Below, in pieces: positions 47,103 to 58,830 of a stretch of 64,000 bases of DNA. Positions within the stretch are counted from its first letter, which is position 1. Each line of letters begins with the position of its first letter. The position numbers were made by a program, and so were the translations under genes. The DNA comes from Triticum aestivum (lineage: Eukaryota > Streptophyta > Magnoliopsida > Poales > Poaceae), in the NCBI RefSeq assembly GCF_018294505.1, contig NC_057798.1:366755673-366819672 (forward strand), written 5' to 3'. Below the pieces are notes generated by a model. That model was not told the DNA's origin. It saw only the letters and a list, made by a program, of their open reading frames with translations, and made no database searches.

Positions 47103-49718
47103 GTGGAGGGATCTCCAAACCCATCTCCAGAGGAGCGTGTATGCCTCATCCCGCATCTGCAAAGGGGTGTCGGGTTTCCCATCCACCCGTTTCTTCGCGG
47201 GCTCCTGGAGTTCTACGGCCTCCAATTGCACAACCTTACCCCTGCCTCCATTCTGCATATAGCAGGGTACGTCGCACTTTGCGAGCTGATTTTAGGTTAC
47301 GAACCTCACTTTGGATTATGGAGGAAGCTATTTTTGCCTTGTTCCCCGCACCCAGGGAGAATCCCTATGGCAAGTGGGCGGGGCCGAAGTATGGCGTATT
47401 GCCGAAACCGGATACCTGTCCGGCACTCCTAAGAAGGCACCAGAAAACTGGCCTTCAGAGTGGTTTTACACTGATGACATCCCCCTTACGGATCTAGTAC
47501 AGACAGGTCTCCTCAAGTTTAGTAACCCCCCGCCGAGGGCACGCCTAAGCTGGCACCCCCAGGGCCCTCAAGAAGAGGATACGAGGGAAATACACTTCCT
47601 GATGAGCAGGATAAAGTTACTAGCCAAATCCGGACTGATGATAGTTGAGGTCATGGCGATATGCGTAAGGCGGGGAGTGCAACCGCTTCAATATCGGGGG
47701 AAGCCCATGTGGCACTTCAACGGGGAAGACGATGCCACCCGCTGCGGCCGTAAGGGTCCGGACTCTGCCACTGCTTTGGCAAGGATATTGTCCGATTTAT
47801 ACAAAGGGGAAGAGGAGGAATTCCTTCACATTAAAACACGGGACGGATTCTCCATGTACAACCCCCCAGAGTGGGTAAGTTGCCATTCTTTTCCCTACTT
47901 CACTTACTTTAGTGTTCTTCTGCTAAGATTGCCTGCATCGATGTTTCTGAGCAGGAACTGAGGAGGGCCGTAGAAGGAATCTTCAGCCCCTCCCCGCAAC
48001 AAGAGGACCCCGGAAGAGCCCTAGATCCGGGACTCAAAGAAGATCCGGATATCACCATAGAGCTTGTCAATGGGGTATTTTACCAAGCAAGCTGGGATGG
48101 CGCCTTAGTAGCCATTATGGCCGACTACCCCGGACTGCTCCCTGTGTCGCTTGTAAGCCGAACTAAAAACCCCTATCCTCCGAAGAAGAATTCCTTCAGG
48201 CATTATGTATTACCATTAGGGCGTCGTGCTATTTGCAGAGACGACGGTCGGAGCACGGGGCCGAGCCCCTAGGGACTCGTCAACCACAGACGTCCGGATC
48301 GGGCAGGCTCAAGAGGAAGGCGGTGAGGGTCAACACACCGCTGCAGAGGTAAGGTGACAACCTGTCCTGTGATTATGGTATTTGAAATATGACAGCACCC
48401 TTTGTGTCTGGCAGGAAGAAGAGCAGCCGGACTATATCCGGGGATCCCGCCATTCACGCCTCAACCAGCCGGGTCTCGGAACCGGCTTTGAGGGCGGAGG
48501 TGGACACGGGGCCAGAACCGCATAGTTCTCCGACAGAGGATGCGGATATGTGTTCGGCCACAAACTCCAAAGTGGAGAGCACCATGAATCACTGGCGCCG
48601 GAGGGCCATGCTTCGGAACAACATCTTTTCCGAAGAGGCTTTTAATGCCTTCAATTCGGCAGACGCATACGTCCGGGCTGCTCGAGGCGGGCTTGCCCAA
48701 GCGAAGAACCAGTACACCAAAGATATACGGGTAAGAAATTTTGACAAGTATGTATAGCAGTAGCCCCTGAGACTTGAAATAGTTGGGACAACTGTTTGAA
48801 GGATCAATTTATGCACAGGTCCTTGTGGACAAGAATGAACAATTGGCTCGGGAGCTGGAGGCATGTAAGGCCCAGCTGATGGACGCGGTTGCCAAGTTAG
48901 AGGAATCCCAGGAGGCCCCCTCTGGTAATATTTGTCTCAATTGTATGCAGATGTACCAGTTAGTAAATGGCTGGTGTGATTAGTCTAACAGAAAATTCTG
49001 CAGACAATCCCGGGGTGAATCCGGAGGGTGTAACGGATGACGACTCGCATCTCAAAAGGCAGCTAAAGGCTGGCGAGAGCATCCTTACGCAAGTGACGCA
49101 AGAGAAAACAATCTTCAAGATGCCAATATTCGGCTGGACGTGGAATTAAAGGACATCCGCGCTCAACTGGCGGACTCCGTGAAGGAGAACAAAAGGCTTC
49201 GACGCGGCATTTATGGTGAGTGCTCAAACAAACTGTATGATAGTTTGGCGAGGAAGTATTTTGAAAGAATTTTGCTTGCAGGAATGTTAACGGGTAGCCC
49301 TGAAGAGGAAATGCCCTCATCTACAAGTGATTTGCTGCAAGAACTTTCGCAGTTGCACGAGCGTGCTCGGCGGGTGATGCACAACATTGCTCAGGCCTTG
49401 TGGCCATCAAGCCTCCTGCCGAATGGCATGGGGGAGCTTGCGGACCTGCTTCAAGGAGCCCGGCGGCACTACTGTCTATGGAAGATATCATCATGCTGGC
49501 AAGGTGCAAGAGAAACCTGGGCAATGGTGAAGACGCGCTACACCAAGCTGGACCCGAACCATATGGCTGAAGTAGGACCGGCGGGGCCCGATGGGCAAGA
49601 AATTCCCGTAAGTCTGGTATATGACCAGGTAGCGTTAGCCGCTAAGTATTCTCAACAGGATTGTAAGCTAGATAGCATGTTAGATGGTATAGAGGAGGAA
49701 TATAGTCAGTCCAAGTGA
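47103..49718 (+). pseudogene. Antisense seven-exon gene in element F (PF04195-like)
   Basis: It reads opposite to gag-pol. Exons: 47103-47874, 47955-48152, 48239-48348, 48415-48730, 48819-48924, 49004-49215 and 49282-49718. All six introns are 66-88 bp with GT-AG ends and keep the frame. Exon 1 (LQRGVGFPIHPFLRGLLEFY, VGGAEVWRIAETGYLSGTPK, EWFYTDDIPLTD) resembles the PF04195 putative gypsy type transposon family. Later exons code for a basic segment (SGSGRLKRKAVRVN), NHWRRRAMLRNNIFSEEAFN, and coiled coils (NEQLARELEACKAQLMDAVA; IRAQLADSVKENKRLRR). The last exon ends LDSMLDGIEEEYSQSK. One-base lesions near 47327 and 49110 break the frame; the start codon is uncertain because a TAA lies just upstream. 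A related gene is in H. The function is unknown. Confidence 0.72.
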
Positions 49719-50531
49719 CTGTGTAATTTAATGGGCATAAGTAGCCCCTAGCCGGATTAAAATCATTTGTCATGGCGGACCTTTTCACTTCAGCCCCCGG
49801 ATCCTATAGTCCGGGGTGTGTCCGAATACCCGCTCAGTTATACAAAACCGGGGTATGCATGGAGACCAGGCGTAGGGATCATAAGTGCTTGAACAGACAA
49901 GTACCCAACTAGTTATGTTATATTACATGGATAGTAAGAAACATCTTCCAGGGAGAATAGTTCCGTTAGGGGTTCCTTTCCCTGGGCATGCATGCGTCAA
50001 TGCACATGTCCGGACTGCGAACGATGGCGCAGGATACAAGACTTCTGGGGATTTTTGTTGTAACCAACGAATACATCCTTTGTTCACCGATCGAATATTC
50101 TCTTAAGGAAACTAGCTTTCGGCTTCACTCAGTCTGAGGTACACATCCGGCTGAACCGGCAGTAACAATCGCAGAGGTGCTCCCCTTATGCCCTAGCCGA
50201 ATAAACGGGAACGTAGGGCATAAAAACAAGAGCCAGGCAACCCATCTTAGCCACATCTTAAGTCATATCGATGCATATAATGGTGAAGAAAAGGCACATA
50301 TGGAAAAAAGAACGCATATGTGATGGGCAAAAAGCCATTTAAAGTAATTATGTTTAGCTTCCGAATAGGAAGCCCCCAGGTATTGCTTACACACATAGTG
50401 CGGCCGGAGTAATCCGGGAGTCCGCACTGTATGAGGTACTTTGTGTGAAGAGGAAAAAGGTCAAGAAAGGTAAAGTGGGGTGGAGCGTAAGTAAAAGGAA
50501 GGGAGTAAGGAGACGAACACTGAGTTCGGCG
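49719..50531. other. Convergent non-coding zone of element F
   Basis: 813 bp lie between the stop of the antisense gene and the stop of pol. No ORF with motifs was seen. It must hold the 3' end of the antisense transcript and part of the F genomic RNA. Confidence 0.5.
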
Positions 50532-53500
50532 TTAGGCGTAGAATCTCCGGAGTCTGGCCGCGTTCCATGGGTTCGGCTCGAGTCTGTTATTTGATGCATT
50601 TCGTAAGCGGTACGCTCCTCCGGTGATAACTTTGTCAATGATGAAGGGACCTTCCCACTAGGGTTTGAGTTTGTCCTTCTTCTTCTCCGGTAGGCGTAGA
50701 ACGAGCTCGCCAATATTGTAAGTTTTGGCCCGCACTTCTCTGCTTTGATATCGTCGAGCCTGCTGCTGATAGAATGCGGAGCGGGCTTTTGCGACATCGC
50801 GCTCCTCCTCTAGGGCATCCAAGTTATACTGTCGATCTAACTCGGCTTCCTTCTCTTCGTACATGCGTACGCATGGCGAATCATGTATTATGTCGCAGGG
50901 TACTACTGCTTCCGCACCGTACACCATAAAAAATGGTGTATATCCAGTGGTGCGATTCGGTGTGGTCCGCAGCCCCCAGAGTACAGAGTCGAGCTCCTCC
51001 ACCCAGTGTGTATCCGATTTTGTTAAAGATCGCACTAGTCTGGGTTTGATGCCGCTCATGATGAGACCGTTTGCCCGTTCGACCTGGCCGTTTGTTTGGG
51101 GGTGGTACACGGAGGCGTAGTCGAGCTTAATGCCCATTTTGCCGCACCAAGTTTTCACTTCATTGGCTGTGAAATTTGAGCCATTATCAGTGATGATGTT
51201 GTGGGGGACACCGTATCAGTGTACGACCCCGGATATGAAGTCTATTACTGGTCCGGATTAGGCCGTTTTAACTGGTCTGGCTTCTATCCATTTGGTGAAC
51301 TTGTCCACCATGACCAATAAGTATTTTTTCTTATGGCTTCCCCCTTTAAGAGGTTCGACCATATCCAGCCCCCAGACCGCGAAGGGCCACGTTATGGGGA
51401 TTGTTTGGAGAGCGGTAGGGGGCATCTGACTCTGATTGACGAAGAGCTGGCAACCGACGCAATGTTGGACAAGGTCCTATGCGTCTGCTCGGGTCGTCGG
51501 CCAATAGAAGCCTGTACGGAAGGCCTTGCTGACTAGCGCTCGAGCCGCGACGTGGTGTCCGCTCAGTCCGGCATGGATTTCAGCCAAGAGTTGCCGCCCT
51601 TCCTCTTCGGAGATGCACCTTTGGAGCACTACGGTTGCGCTTTTCTTATAGACTTCCCCTTCGTGGACTTTGTACGCTTTAGAACGCTGGACTATGCAGC
51701 GTGCCTCATTTTGGTCTTCGGGGAGCTCCTGCCTATTTAGGTAGGCCAAGAAAGGCTCAGTGCACGGGGCGACTACGGCCATGATTTCCTGGGCCGAAGA
51801 TGTTATTTCAGTGGCAGAGCCTCCGATTGTGTCTGATGGTTCAGGATATGGGGGTGTGTTCGGATCCGTGTTGGTATTGCCGGACTCCCCTTCCCATACT
51901 ACGGATGGCTTGGACAACCTTTCCAAGAATATGTTAGGTGGGACAGGGTCGCGTTTGGCACCGATGTGGGCGAGGACGTCCGCCGCTTGATTGTTTTCTC
52001 AAGCCACATGGTGGAATTCGAGCCCCTCAAACCGAGCTGACATTTTGAGGACAGCATTACGGTAGGCCGCCATTTTCGGATCCTTGGCATCAAAGTCTCT
52101 GTTTATTTGTGATATTGTGGGGTTTGAATCCCCGCACACTTCTAGGCATTGGATGCCCATAGAGACTGCCATCCGAAGACCGTGCAATAGTGCCTCATAT
52201 TCGGCTGCATTGTTGGAGTATGTGTATAATATTTGAAGGACATACTGGACCGTGTCTCCGGTGGGAGACGTCAGGACTACCCCTGCTCCCAATCCGGCCA
52301 GCATTTTGGAGCCATCGAAGTGCATGATCCAGTTGGAGTACGTGACATACTCTTTAGGGAGTTCGGCTTCTGTCCATTCGGCGACAAAGGCAGCCAGTAC
52401 TTGTGACTTAATGGCTCGCCGTGGTTTGTATATTATGCCGAACGAAAGGAGCTCGATAGCCCATTTAGCAATCCTGCCCATAGCGTCGCGGTTATTAATT
52501 ATGTCATTTAGTGGTACTTCAGAGGCCACCATAATCGAACACTCTTGAAAGTAGTGTCGCAGCTTCCGGGATGCCATGAAGACCGTGTATGCTATTTTTT
52601 GATAGTGCGGGTATCGGGATTTGCATGGGGCGAGGACCGTGGATACATAATAAACCGGCTTTTGAAGCGGGAATTTGTATCTGTCCACCTCTTGTTCGAT
52701 GACGAGCACTGCGCTTACCACTTGATGTGTTGCAGCTATGTATAATAGCATAGGTTCGCCGATATTTGGCGCTGTTAGGACTGGATTACTGGCCAATAAG
52801 GTCTTTATTGCATCGAGTCCTGCCGTGGCTGCATCCGTCCATACGAAGTGTTCAGTGCGCCGAAAGAGGCGGTAAAGAGGCAATGCCTTTTCTCCTAACC
52901 TGGATATAAAGCAGCTCAAAGCGGCCACGCATCCAGCTAGTTTCTGGATGTCCTTAAGGTCTGTTGGTATAGCCAACTGCGACAGAGCTCGGATTTTTGC
53001 CGGATTCGCTTCAATTCCTCTATTGGAAACAATGAAGCCCAGCAGCTTCCCCGAGGGGACACTGAGAACGCATTTTTCCGAATTCAACTTGATGTCGTAT
53101 GTCCGAAGGTTATCGAATGTAAGCCTCAAGTCATCTATTAGGGTTTCGACGTGTCTTGTTTTTATGACCACGTCGTCCACATATGCCTCCACTGTTTTGC
53201 CGATTTGTTTTTCCAGGCATGTTTGAATCATGCGTTGATAGGTTGCGCCGGCATTCTTGAGCCCGAAAGGCATAGTGTTGAAGCAAAAAGGGCCATATGG
53301 CGTTATGAAAGCTGTTGCAGCTTGGTCAGACTCTGCCATCTTTATTTGATGGTATCCAGAGTATGCGTCAAGAAAACACAGCGAGTCGTGTCCAGTTGTG
53401 GCATCAATAATCTGATCGATGCGAGGGAGGGGAAAGGGATCCTTGGGGCAAGCCTTGTTGAGGTCTTTGAAGTCGACGCATAGGCGCCAGGATTTGTCCT

Positions 53501-55385
53501 TTTTTGGTACCATTACCAAATTTGCCAGCCAATCCGGATGTTTAATATCTCTGATGAATCCGGCCTCGAGTAGCTTGGCTAGCTCTTCCCCCATGGCTTG
53601 CCGTTTGGGTTCTGAAAACCGCCTTAGAGTCTGTTTGACCGGTTTATATCCCTTTAGTATATTGAGGCTGTGTTCGGCCAACCTGCATGGGATGCCCGGC
53701 ATGTCCGAAGGGTGCCAGGCGAAAATGTCCCAATTCTCGCGTAAGAAATCTCGCAGTGCGGCGTCCATCGCGGGGCTCAACTGTGTCCCGATGGAAGCTG
53801 TCTTCGTGGGGTCCGTTGGATGGACTTGGAATTTGACTATCTTGTGTGCAGGTTTAAATGAGGTGGACGTGGGTCGCTTGTCGAGTATCACGTCGTCCCT
53901 GTCCATGGTGGCCCACAGTGTTGTTAACTCTTCGGTTGCTAGGGCTTCAGATAATGCTTCCAGGGCTAGTGCTGAGGTTTTGTTTTCGGCGCGAAGTGCG
54001 ACGTCCGGATCGCTGGCTAGAGTGATGATTCCGTTGGGTCCGGGCATTTTAAGCTTCATGTACCCGTAATGGGGTACAGCTTGAAAGCTTGTAAACGCGT
54101 CCCACCCTAGAAGGGCGTGGTATCCGCTGCTAAAGGGAGCCACTTGGAATGTGATTTCTTCGGACCTATAATTCTCCGGGGTGCCGAATACCACATCGAG
54201 TGTGATTTTTCCCACGCACCGCGCTTCCTGAGTAGGGATAATTCCCCTGAAGGTGGTGCCGCTTTGCTCAATGCGGCCTTTATCAATTTCCATCTTGTTG
54301 AGCGTTTCCTCATAGATCAAGTTTAATCCGCTTCCGCCGTCCATGAGTACTTTAGTGAGCCGAAAGCTGTCCACGATTGGGCTAAGGACCAGAGCGGCCG
54401 GTGCCCGAACAGTCTGGAATCGAGGTTCATCACTGGCATTGGAAGTTATAGTAGTGTCGTTCGAGGGGTTTATCTTTGCCACATGGCAAATTTCAGCAGA
54501 GCTTCGATGAGCTTGCTTGCGCCTATTGTTTAAGACGAAAGTCTCGAAGACAGTCAGTACCGCATTGTGTTCATTGGCAGGATGTTGCTCTACCTTATGG
54601 CTTGCAAGAAGATCCTCGCCACTTTTCGTAACCTGCCGGAGTATCCAACATGCTCTAAGGCTATGAGTTGGTGTCATGTCCGGAGTGCTGTGGAGTTTAC
54701 ATGGTCCATTGAGCCATTCTTCCAATACGGTTCCCCGCCCTGGGGTGTGCTTTGGTCTCTTGGGGACAGGATCGGACGGCTTACGGGAGTTTGCCCATTT
54801 AGTTCGGACAAAGGTCTTGGTGAGAGCCGTACTGTCCCAAAATTCAGTTTGGGTTTTCTAGGCGCTTTCCATTGCATAGTACTTCTGTACTACGATTGCC
54901 AAATCCGTGAAGCATACTATGTCACGGCGGCTTATAGCGTTAAGGAGTCCTTTGTCCGTGTAGTTTTTGCAGAAGAGTAAGACTATACTCTCCTCGCGGC
55001 AGTCCTTGACCTTGTTAAGCGCCAGGAGGAATATGGCCCAGTAGCGATGTACAGTTTCCTGGGGCTCTTGCCGGATGCGGGAGAGGCGGTTTAAGTCCTG
55101 GTGGGTGTTGTTAGCTGAATCCGGGTTCTGATCTGATCTAACACCCAGGGGCGTGGGGAGCTCCGAGCCTGACAGCTCGAGATCCGGGGTGTCGCCAAAT
55201 TTCTTCGGCCTAATGCCTAATTCTAAGTCCGGGATTGGGGTCATGTCTTCCTCTGAGCAGGTCTTCGGCTCGAGGAGTTCGGAAATCCAAACATAATTCG
55301 TCCTCAAAGTCGAGGGACGGTCCGTGTGAGGTTCCTCCACTACCGCTATCTCATGGGTGGCCGGCGGGGATCTGATGTCCCTTTG
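50532..55385 (-). pseudogene. gag-pol: Element F gag (rest) and pol
   Basis: A single reading frame runs the whole length, broken only by six stop codons (at 54858, 51999, 51477, 51258, 51216 and 50658) and by no frameshift. Gag part: RDIRSPPATHEIAVVEEP and FLLALNKVKDCREES. Protease: VLMDGGSGLNLIYEE. RT: KSWRLCVDFKDLNKACPK, FLDAYSGYHQIKMAESD, MPFGLKNAGATYQRM and AYVDDVVIKTRHVE with an intact YVDD. RNase H: WIMHFDGSKMLAGLGAG and NNAAEYEALLHGLRMA. Integrase: AEIHAGLSGHHVAARALVSK, ITDNGSNFTANEVKTWCG and PQTNGQVERANGL. Three stops fit TGG or CGA decay and one fits CAG to TAG. The frame ends FYA at TAA 50532-50534. Confidence 0.93.
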
Positions 55386-55390
55386 GTCGG

Positions 55391-56086
55391 TGTCGGGGAT
55401 ATACCCCGCGGTATGACCCGGCCGGAGTCGTAAACCGGCCGGGACTTGGTAAACCGGCGGATGGTAAACCGGCAGATAGTTAAGACAGATGGCTAAGTCA
55501 GACGGTAAACCGGCGGGGTTAAACCGGCAGATGCCTAAGACAGATGGTAAACCGGCAAGTGTTAAACCGGCAGAGTTAGGACAGATGGTAGCACCGGCAG
55601 ACATTGTTAAACCAGCAGACATTGTTAAACCGGCACACATTGTTAAACCGGCAGACTTGTTAAACCGGCAGACAGTGTTAAACCGGCAGATGTTGTTAAA
55701 CCAGCAGACAATGTTAAACCAAAGACGTTAAGAAGCCCAGGAAAGGAAGTCAAAATAGTTTAAGTTAAAGTCCGAGTTGGACTCCACATGTAACCCGCCC
55801 CTTCAACATATATAAGGAGGGGCAGGGCTCCCCAAAGAGGGAGAGGAAGCAAGAAACAATCTTTAGGGCTAGGCACAACTAGAGGAGTGCCGGTTTACGG
55901 CGACTCCCTCAAACAGCATGTAGGGTTTTTCCCGGATGATGTTTCCCGGGGCCCGAAGCTGTCTAAATCTTTGTCTTGTGTTGCGTCTCTCGATTTCGCT
56001 CAACCCCTCTCAAGCTACCACATAGATGCGCGGCCTCGCGACTAAGTCCTCACACTAAGGACATCTGACGTGTTAATTCCACGACA
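55391..56086 (+). repeat. 5' LTR of element N
   Basis: 696 bp, TGTCGGGGATATACC to TTCCACGACA. TATA box TATATAA at 55809-55815. Compared with the 3' LTR it lacks about 24 bp after CGACTCCCTC and has one more AAACCGG repeat unit. Confidence 0.93.
55432..55722 (+). repeat. TTAAACCGGCAGAC tandem-like array in the N LTR
   Basis: About a dozen degenerate copies of TTAAACCGGCAGAC spaced 15-22 bp apart. The same array is in the other LTR copies (45131-45410 and 61553-61830) with small changes in unit number. It lies in U3 before the TATA box. Confidence 0.85.
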
Positions 56087-57219
56087 GTTGGCGCCCACCG
56101 TGGGGCATGCGCACGGTGGTGTTGAGTTCTTGAAGGGATCTCTCCTAAGGATCGAGGAGCTCACAATTCCGTCAGATGAAGAAGAGCCGGCAAGTAAATT
56201 GTTTTGTGATCGGGAACATGATCAAATTTGAAGCCAACGCACACGACCAGATGATCCATTGAGGCCGGATTAATTTCCGTTGCCACTGCAAGTCCTAGGG
56301 ATTGAGAAGTTGCAATTTTCCGGATGAGAAAAGAGTCGGTTCAATAAATCACATCATCCACGAGCAGTCAAAAACAGATCAAGAAAGTCAGGGTTGCATG
56401 TTCAACGTCTGCCACATGCGTCGTGATATTCCGCCGAGTCCGGTTTACAAAAAAAAGATGTGCCGTGAGTCACCCGAGACTACAGCTTAATCCGCCGAGT
56501 TCCACTGCTGTTCCGCATCCACAAATCCCAGGCCATGGGAATCTAACCGTACTGATTATTACTACTACAAAAGACCAACAGGGTCTACTATTCACAAAAA
56601 GCAAAATCCAGTCACCCTGAGTACTAGTGATTGTAGATGCTACAATAGATGGCCCAATGCACACAGCGTCCGGAGATTGGACCGATTTACAAACTACTTA
56701 CAGGCGATGTTTCGAGACCTACGAGACTCACAGCAATATCTTAAACCGCCATGACTCCCTTTGCCGCGGCCTTTGCTTAAACCGCCGCCGTCAGCGGTCA
56801 TTGCCTCTGCAGCCGCCATTGTCTCGTCACGTCATGCTGATTGAATTAAAGCCGACATGATCACACAGGATACCATGAAGTTGGACAATTTTGGGCAGAC
56901 CGAAAGCTGGGTTAATTTTGCTGGTCGGCTTTGAAGCTGGCAGTGTGTGATCTGAGTTCAAGAGAAGTCAATGCACCATTCGTCCAAACGTCCTGATTTG
57001 TAAATCAGTAGAATCAACATGGCTGGAGTACTTTGTTTAGTCAAAGGTGCAGGTTCGCCGAGTCAAATGGCAGTGCCAACTGTGCAACAAGTCTCAATTG
57101 AGACATCAAATCATATCATGAATCGGAGATTATTTATGAAAAGGGATGTCAGAGAGATTAAAGATTAGCTCCATATCAGACTGGATCAGGAGGTCAAGGT
57201 AACAGCGACCGCAAACCGG

Positions 57220-58830
57220 ACATGAGCTCCGTCTTTTCTGTTTTCAAGCTACTATCTGAGTCACTTTCGTCTCACCGCTGTTACGGACTGTCTCAAGCGC
57301 GTCTCGGCAGGCGGGTCATTGGCCTTCGCCAAATCCCCGTTCCGACGGGTCGCACGAGCGCCTCTGGGTCCTCGCTCGTTTCTTCTACCTCGAGCGCTTC
57401 GGCTACTACTATGTTTCGCCAGCACGTTCTCACCGCGCCTGAGCCACCCTGTGCTTCAAACCGCCGCGAGCTGTCCGTCTCCATCGATCGACCGGCGCCT
57501 TCGTCGTTCTCCATCGATCAGCACCCTCTGCGAGTCGAACAGCGCCCGCCCGGCTGCCGACCAAATGGACGGGACCGATGGCAACGGCATCTGCTTCCCT
57601 TACGATGTGCTTCCGGGTCATCTCCACGGTGCTCCCGGTGCCGGGTCAAGCGCTCGCTTCTGCGCGGTGTTCCCGCAGCCGGACCTCTCCTCGGCCGCCA
57701 CCTCCTTCTGCCGCTCCCACGGCCGCGTGTCCACAGCGCGGCGGACCGCCGCGCCGTCCGACTGCTCCTCCATGACCGCTCGGCCGTGTTCCGTCGACCC
57801 GGCCTCCAGCCGCGCCGGCGCCCGCGTCCGGCCGCCCCCGCGCTCGGCTGCATCGGCTCCCGCGCTCGAGGCCGCCTCCGGCTCCCCTCGAGGCCGCCTC
57901 GCGCCACCGGGTCTGCCTCGCCCATGGCCCTGCTCAGTGCTCGCATCCAGCTACAGCCGTGTCCGCACCTCGAACCGCCTGATGTATTAAACCGCCACCA
58001 CGCCGAGTCAACTTCATGACCTCTGCTGAGTCGCCATCGGGACCCTCCCGCCTCAAACTGCCATGACCCGCCGCTCTTACTGCGGATGCTCCACCTTGAA
58101 TCGCCGCGCCGCTTCAGAGCCGCGCCGCCTCGAGCGACTACACACCTGGGCCACCAAGCGCGCCACGCCGGGTCGCGGCCCTCCCTGTGGCCAGGTGCTC
58201 CCCATTCGCCAGCACCAATCCGCCTCGCAAGGCGACGGCCTCTCCGGCCGTCTTTGCATCTGTAAGTCGTCGCCCTGCACCGCCGAGTTACTACCTCATC
58301 TCCGCCGGTGAGCCGCCCTGCGCCGCCAAGTCGCCCTCACGGTCTCGTTTGCTGCCTGCGAGCACGCTCGCCGGTACCCCTCTGCTGCCTCGGGCCACCC
58401 ATGCCGGATCCAGACTGCGGCATCAGTCGGCTGTAAACCACCGCCGCAGGATTCAAACCGCTGGACCTCCGCCCTGACCCATACCACAGCGCCTCAACCC
58501 GTTCGGTCTCGTGGCTGTTTCTGTCAAGGCTTCAAACCAAACCCTCCGCCACGCGTCCCGGTGTCCGTGCCAAGCCGGACCTGCCACGGATAAACCGCCT
58601 CATCCCCGCCATCGCCGGTCTGCGCCTCCACTCCGGCCGGCCTCCGCGAGCAGCCTCCCGCTTTGCTCCTCCTCATGCCACTACGCTGTTCCCGCAATGC
58701 GCCAGGGCTGATTCTTGCATCGCCCCTGCTGGCTTGCCGCCCCGCTGTGTGCCCGCTCTGGTCGTCCTATCACACGGGTTGCGCCTGTACGCTCCCTTGC
58801 AGATTGATGAAAAAAATGAGGGGAAGAGAT
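57220..58830 (+). other. GC-rich segment of unknown origin inside element N
   Basis: About 1.6 kb of GC-rich, CCG-rich sequence, unlike the AT-rich rest of N. Open frames exist in several phases, the longest 265 and 223 codons, but none shows a domain that I recognise. A reading from MDGTDGNGICFPYDVLPG is the most protein-like. It may be a captured plant gene fragment or just CG-rich repeat sequence. Confidence 0.4.

Noticed and set aside
57319..57990. 223- and 265-codon ORFs in the GC-rich part of N as real genes
   Set aside because: Overlapping frames, no domain, no splice pattern. Reported only as a compositional island.
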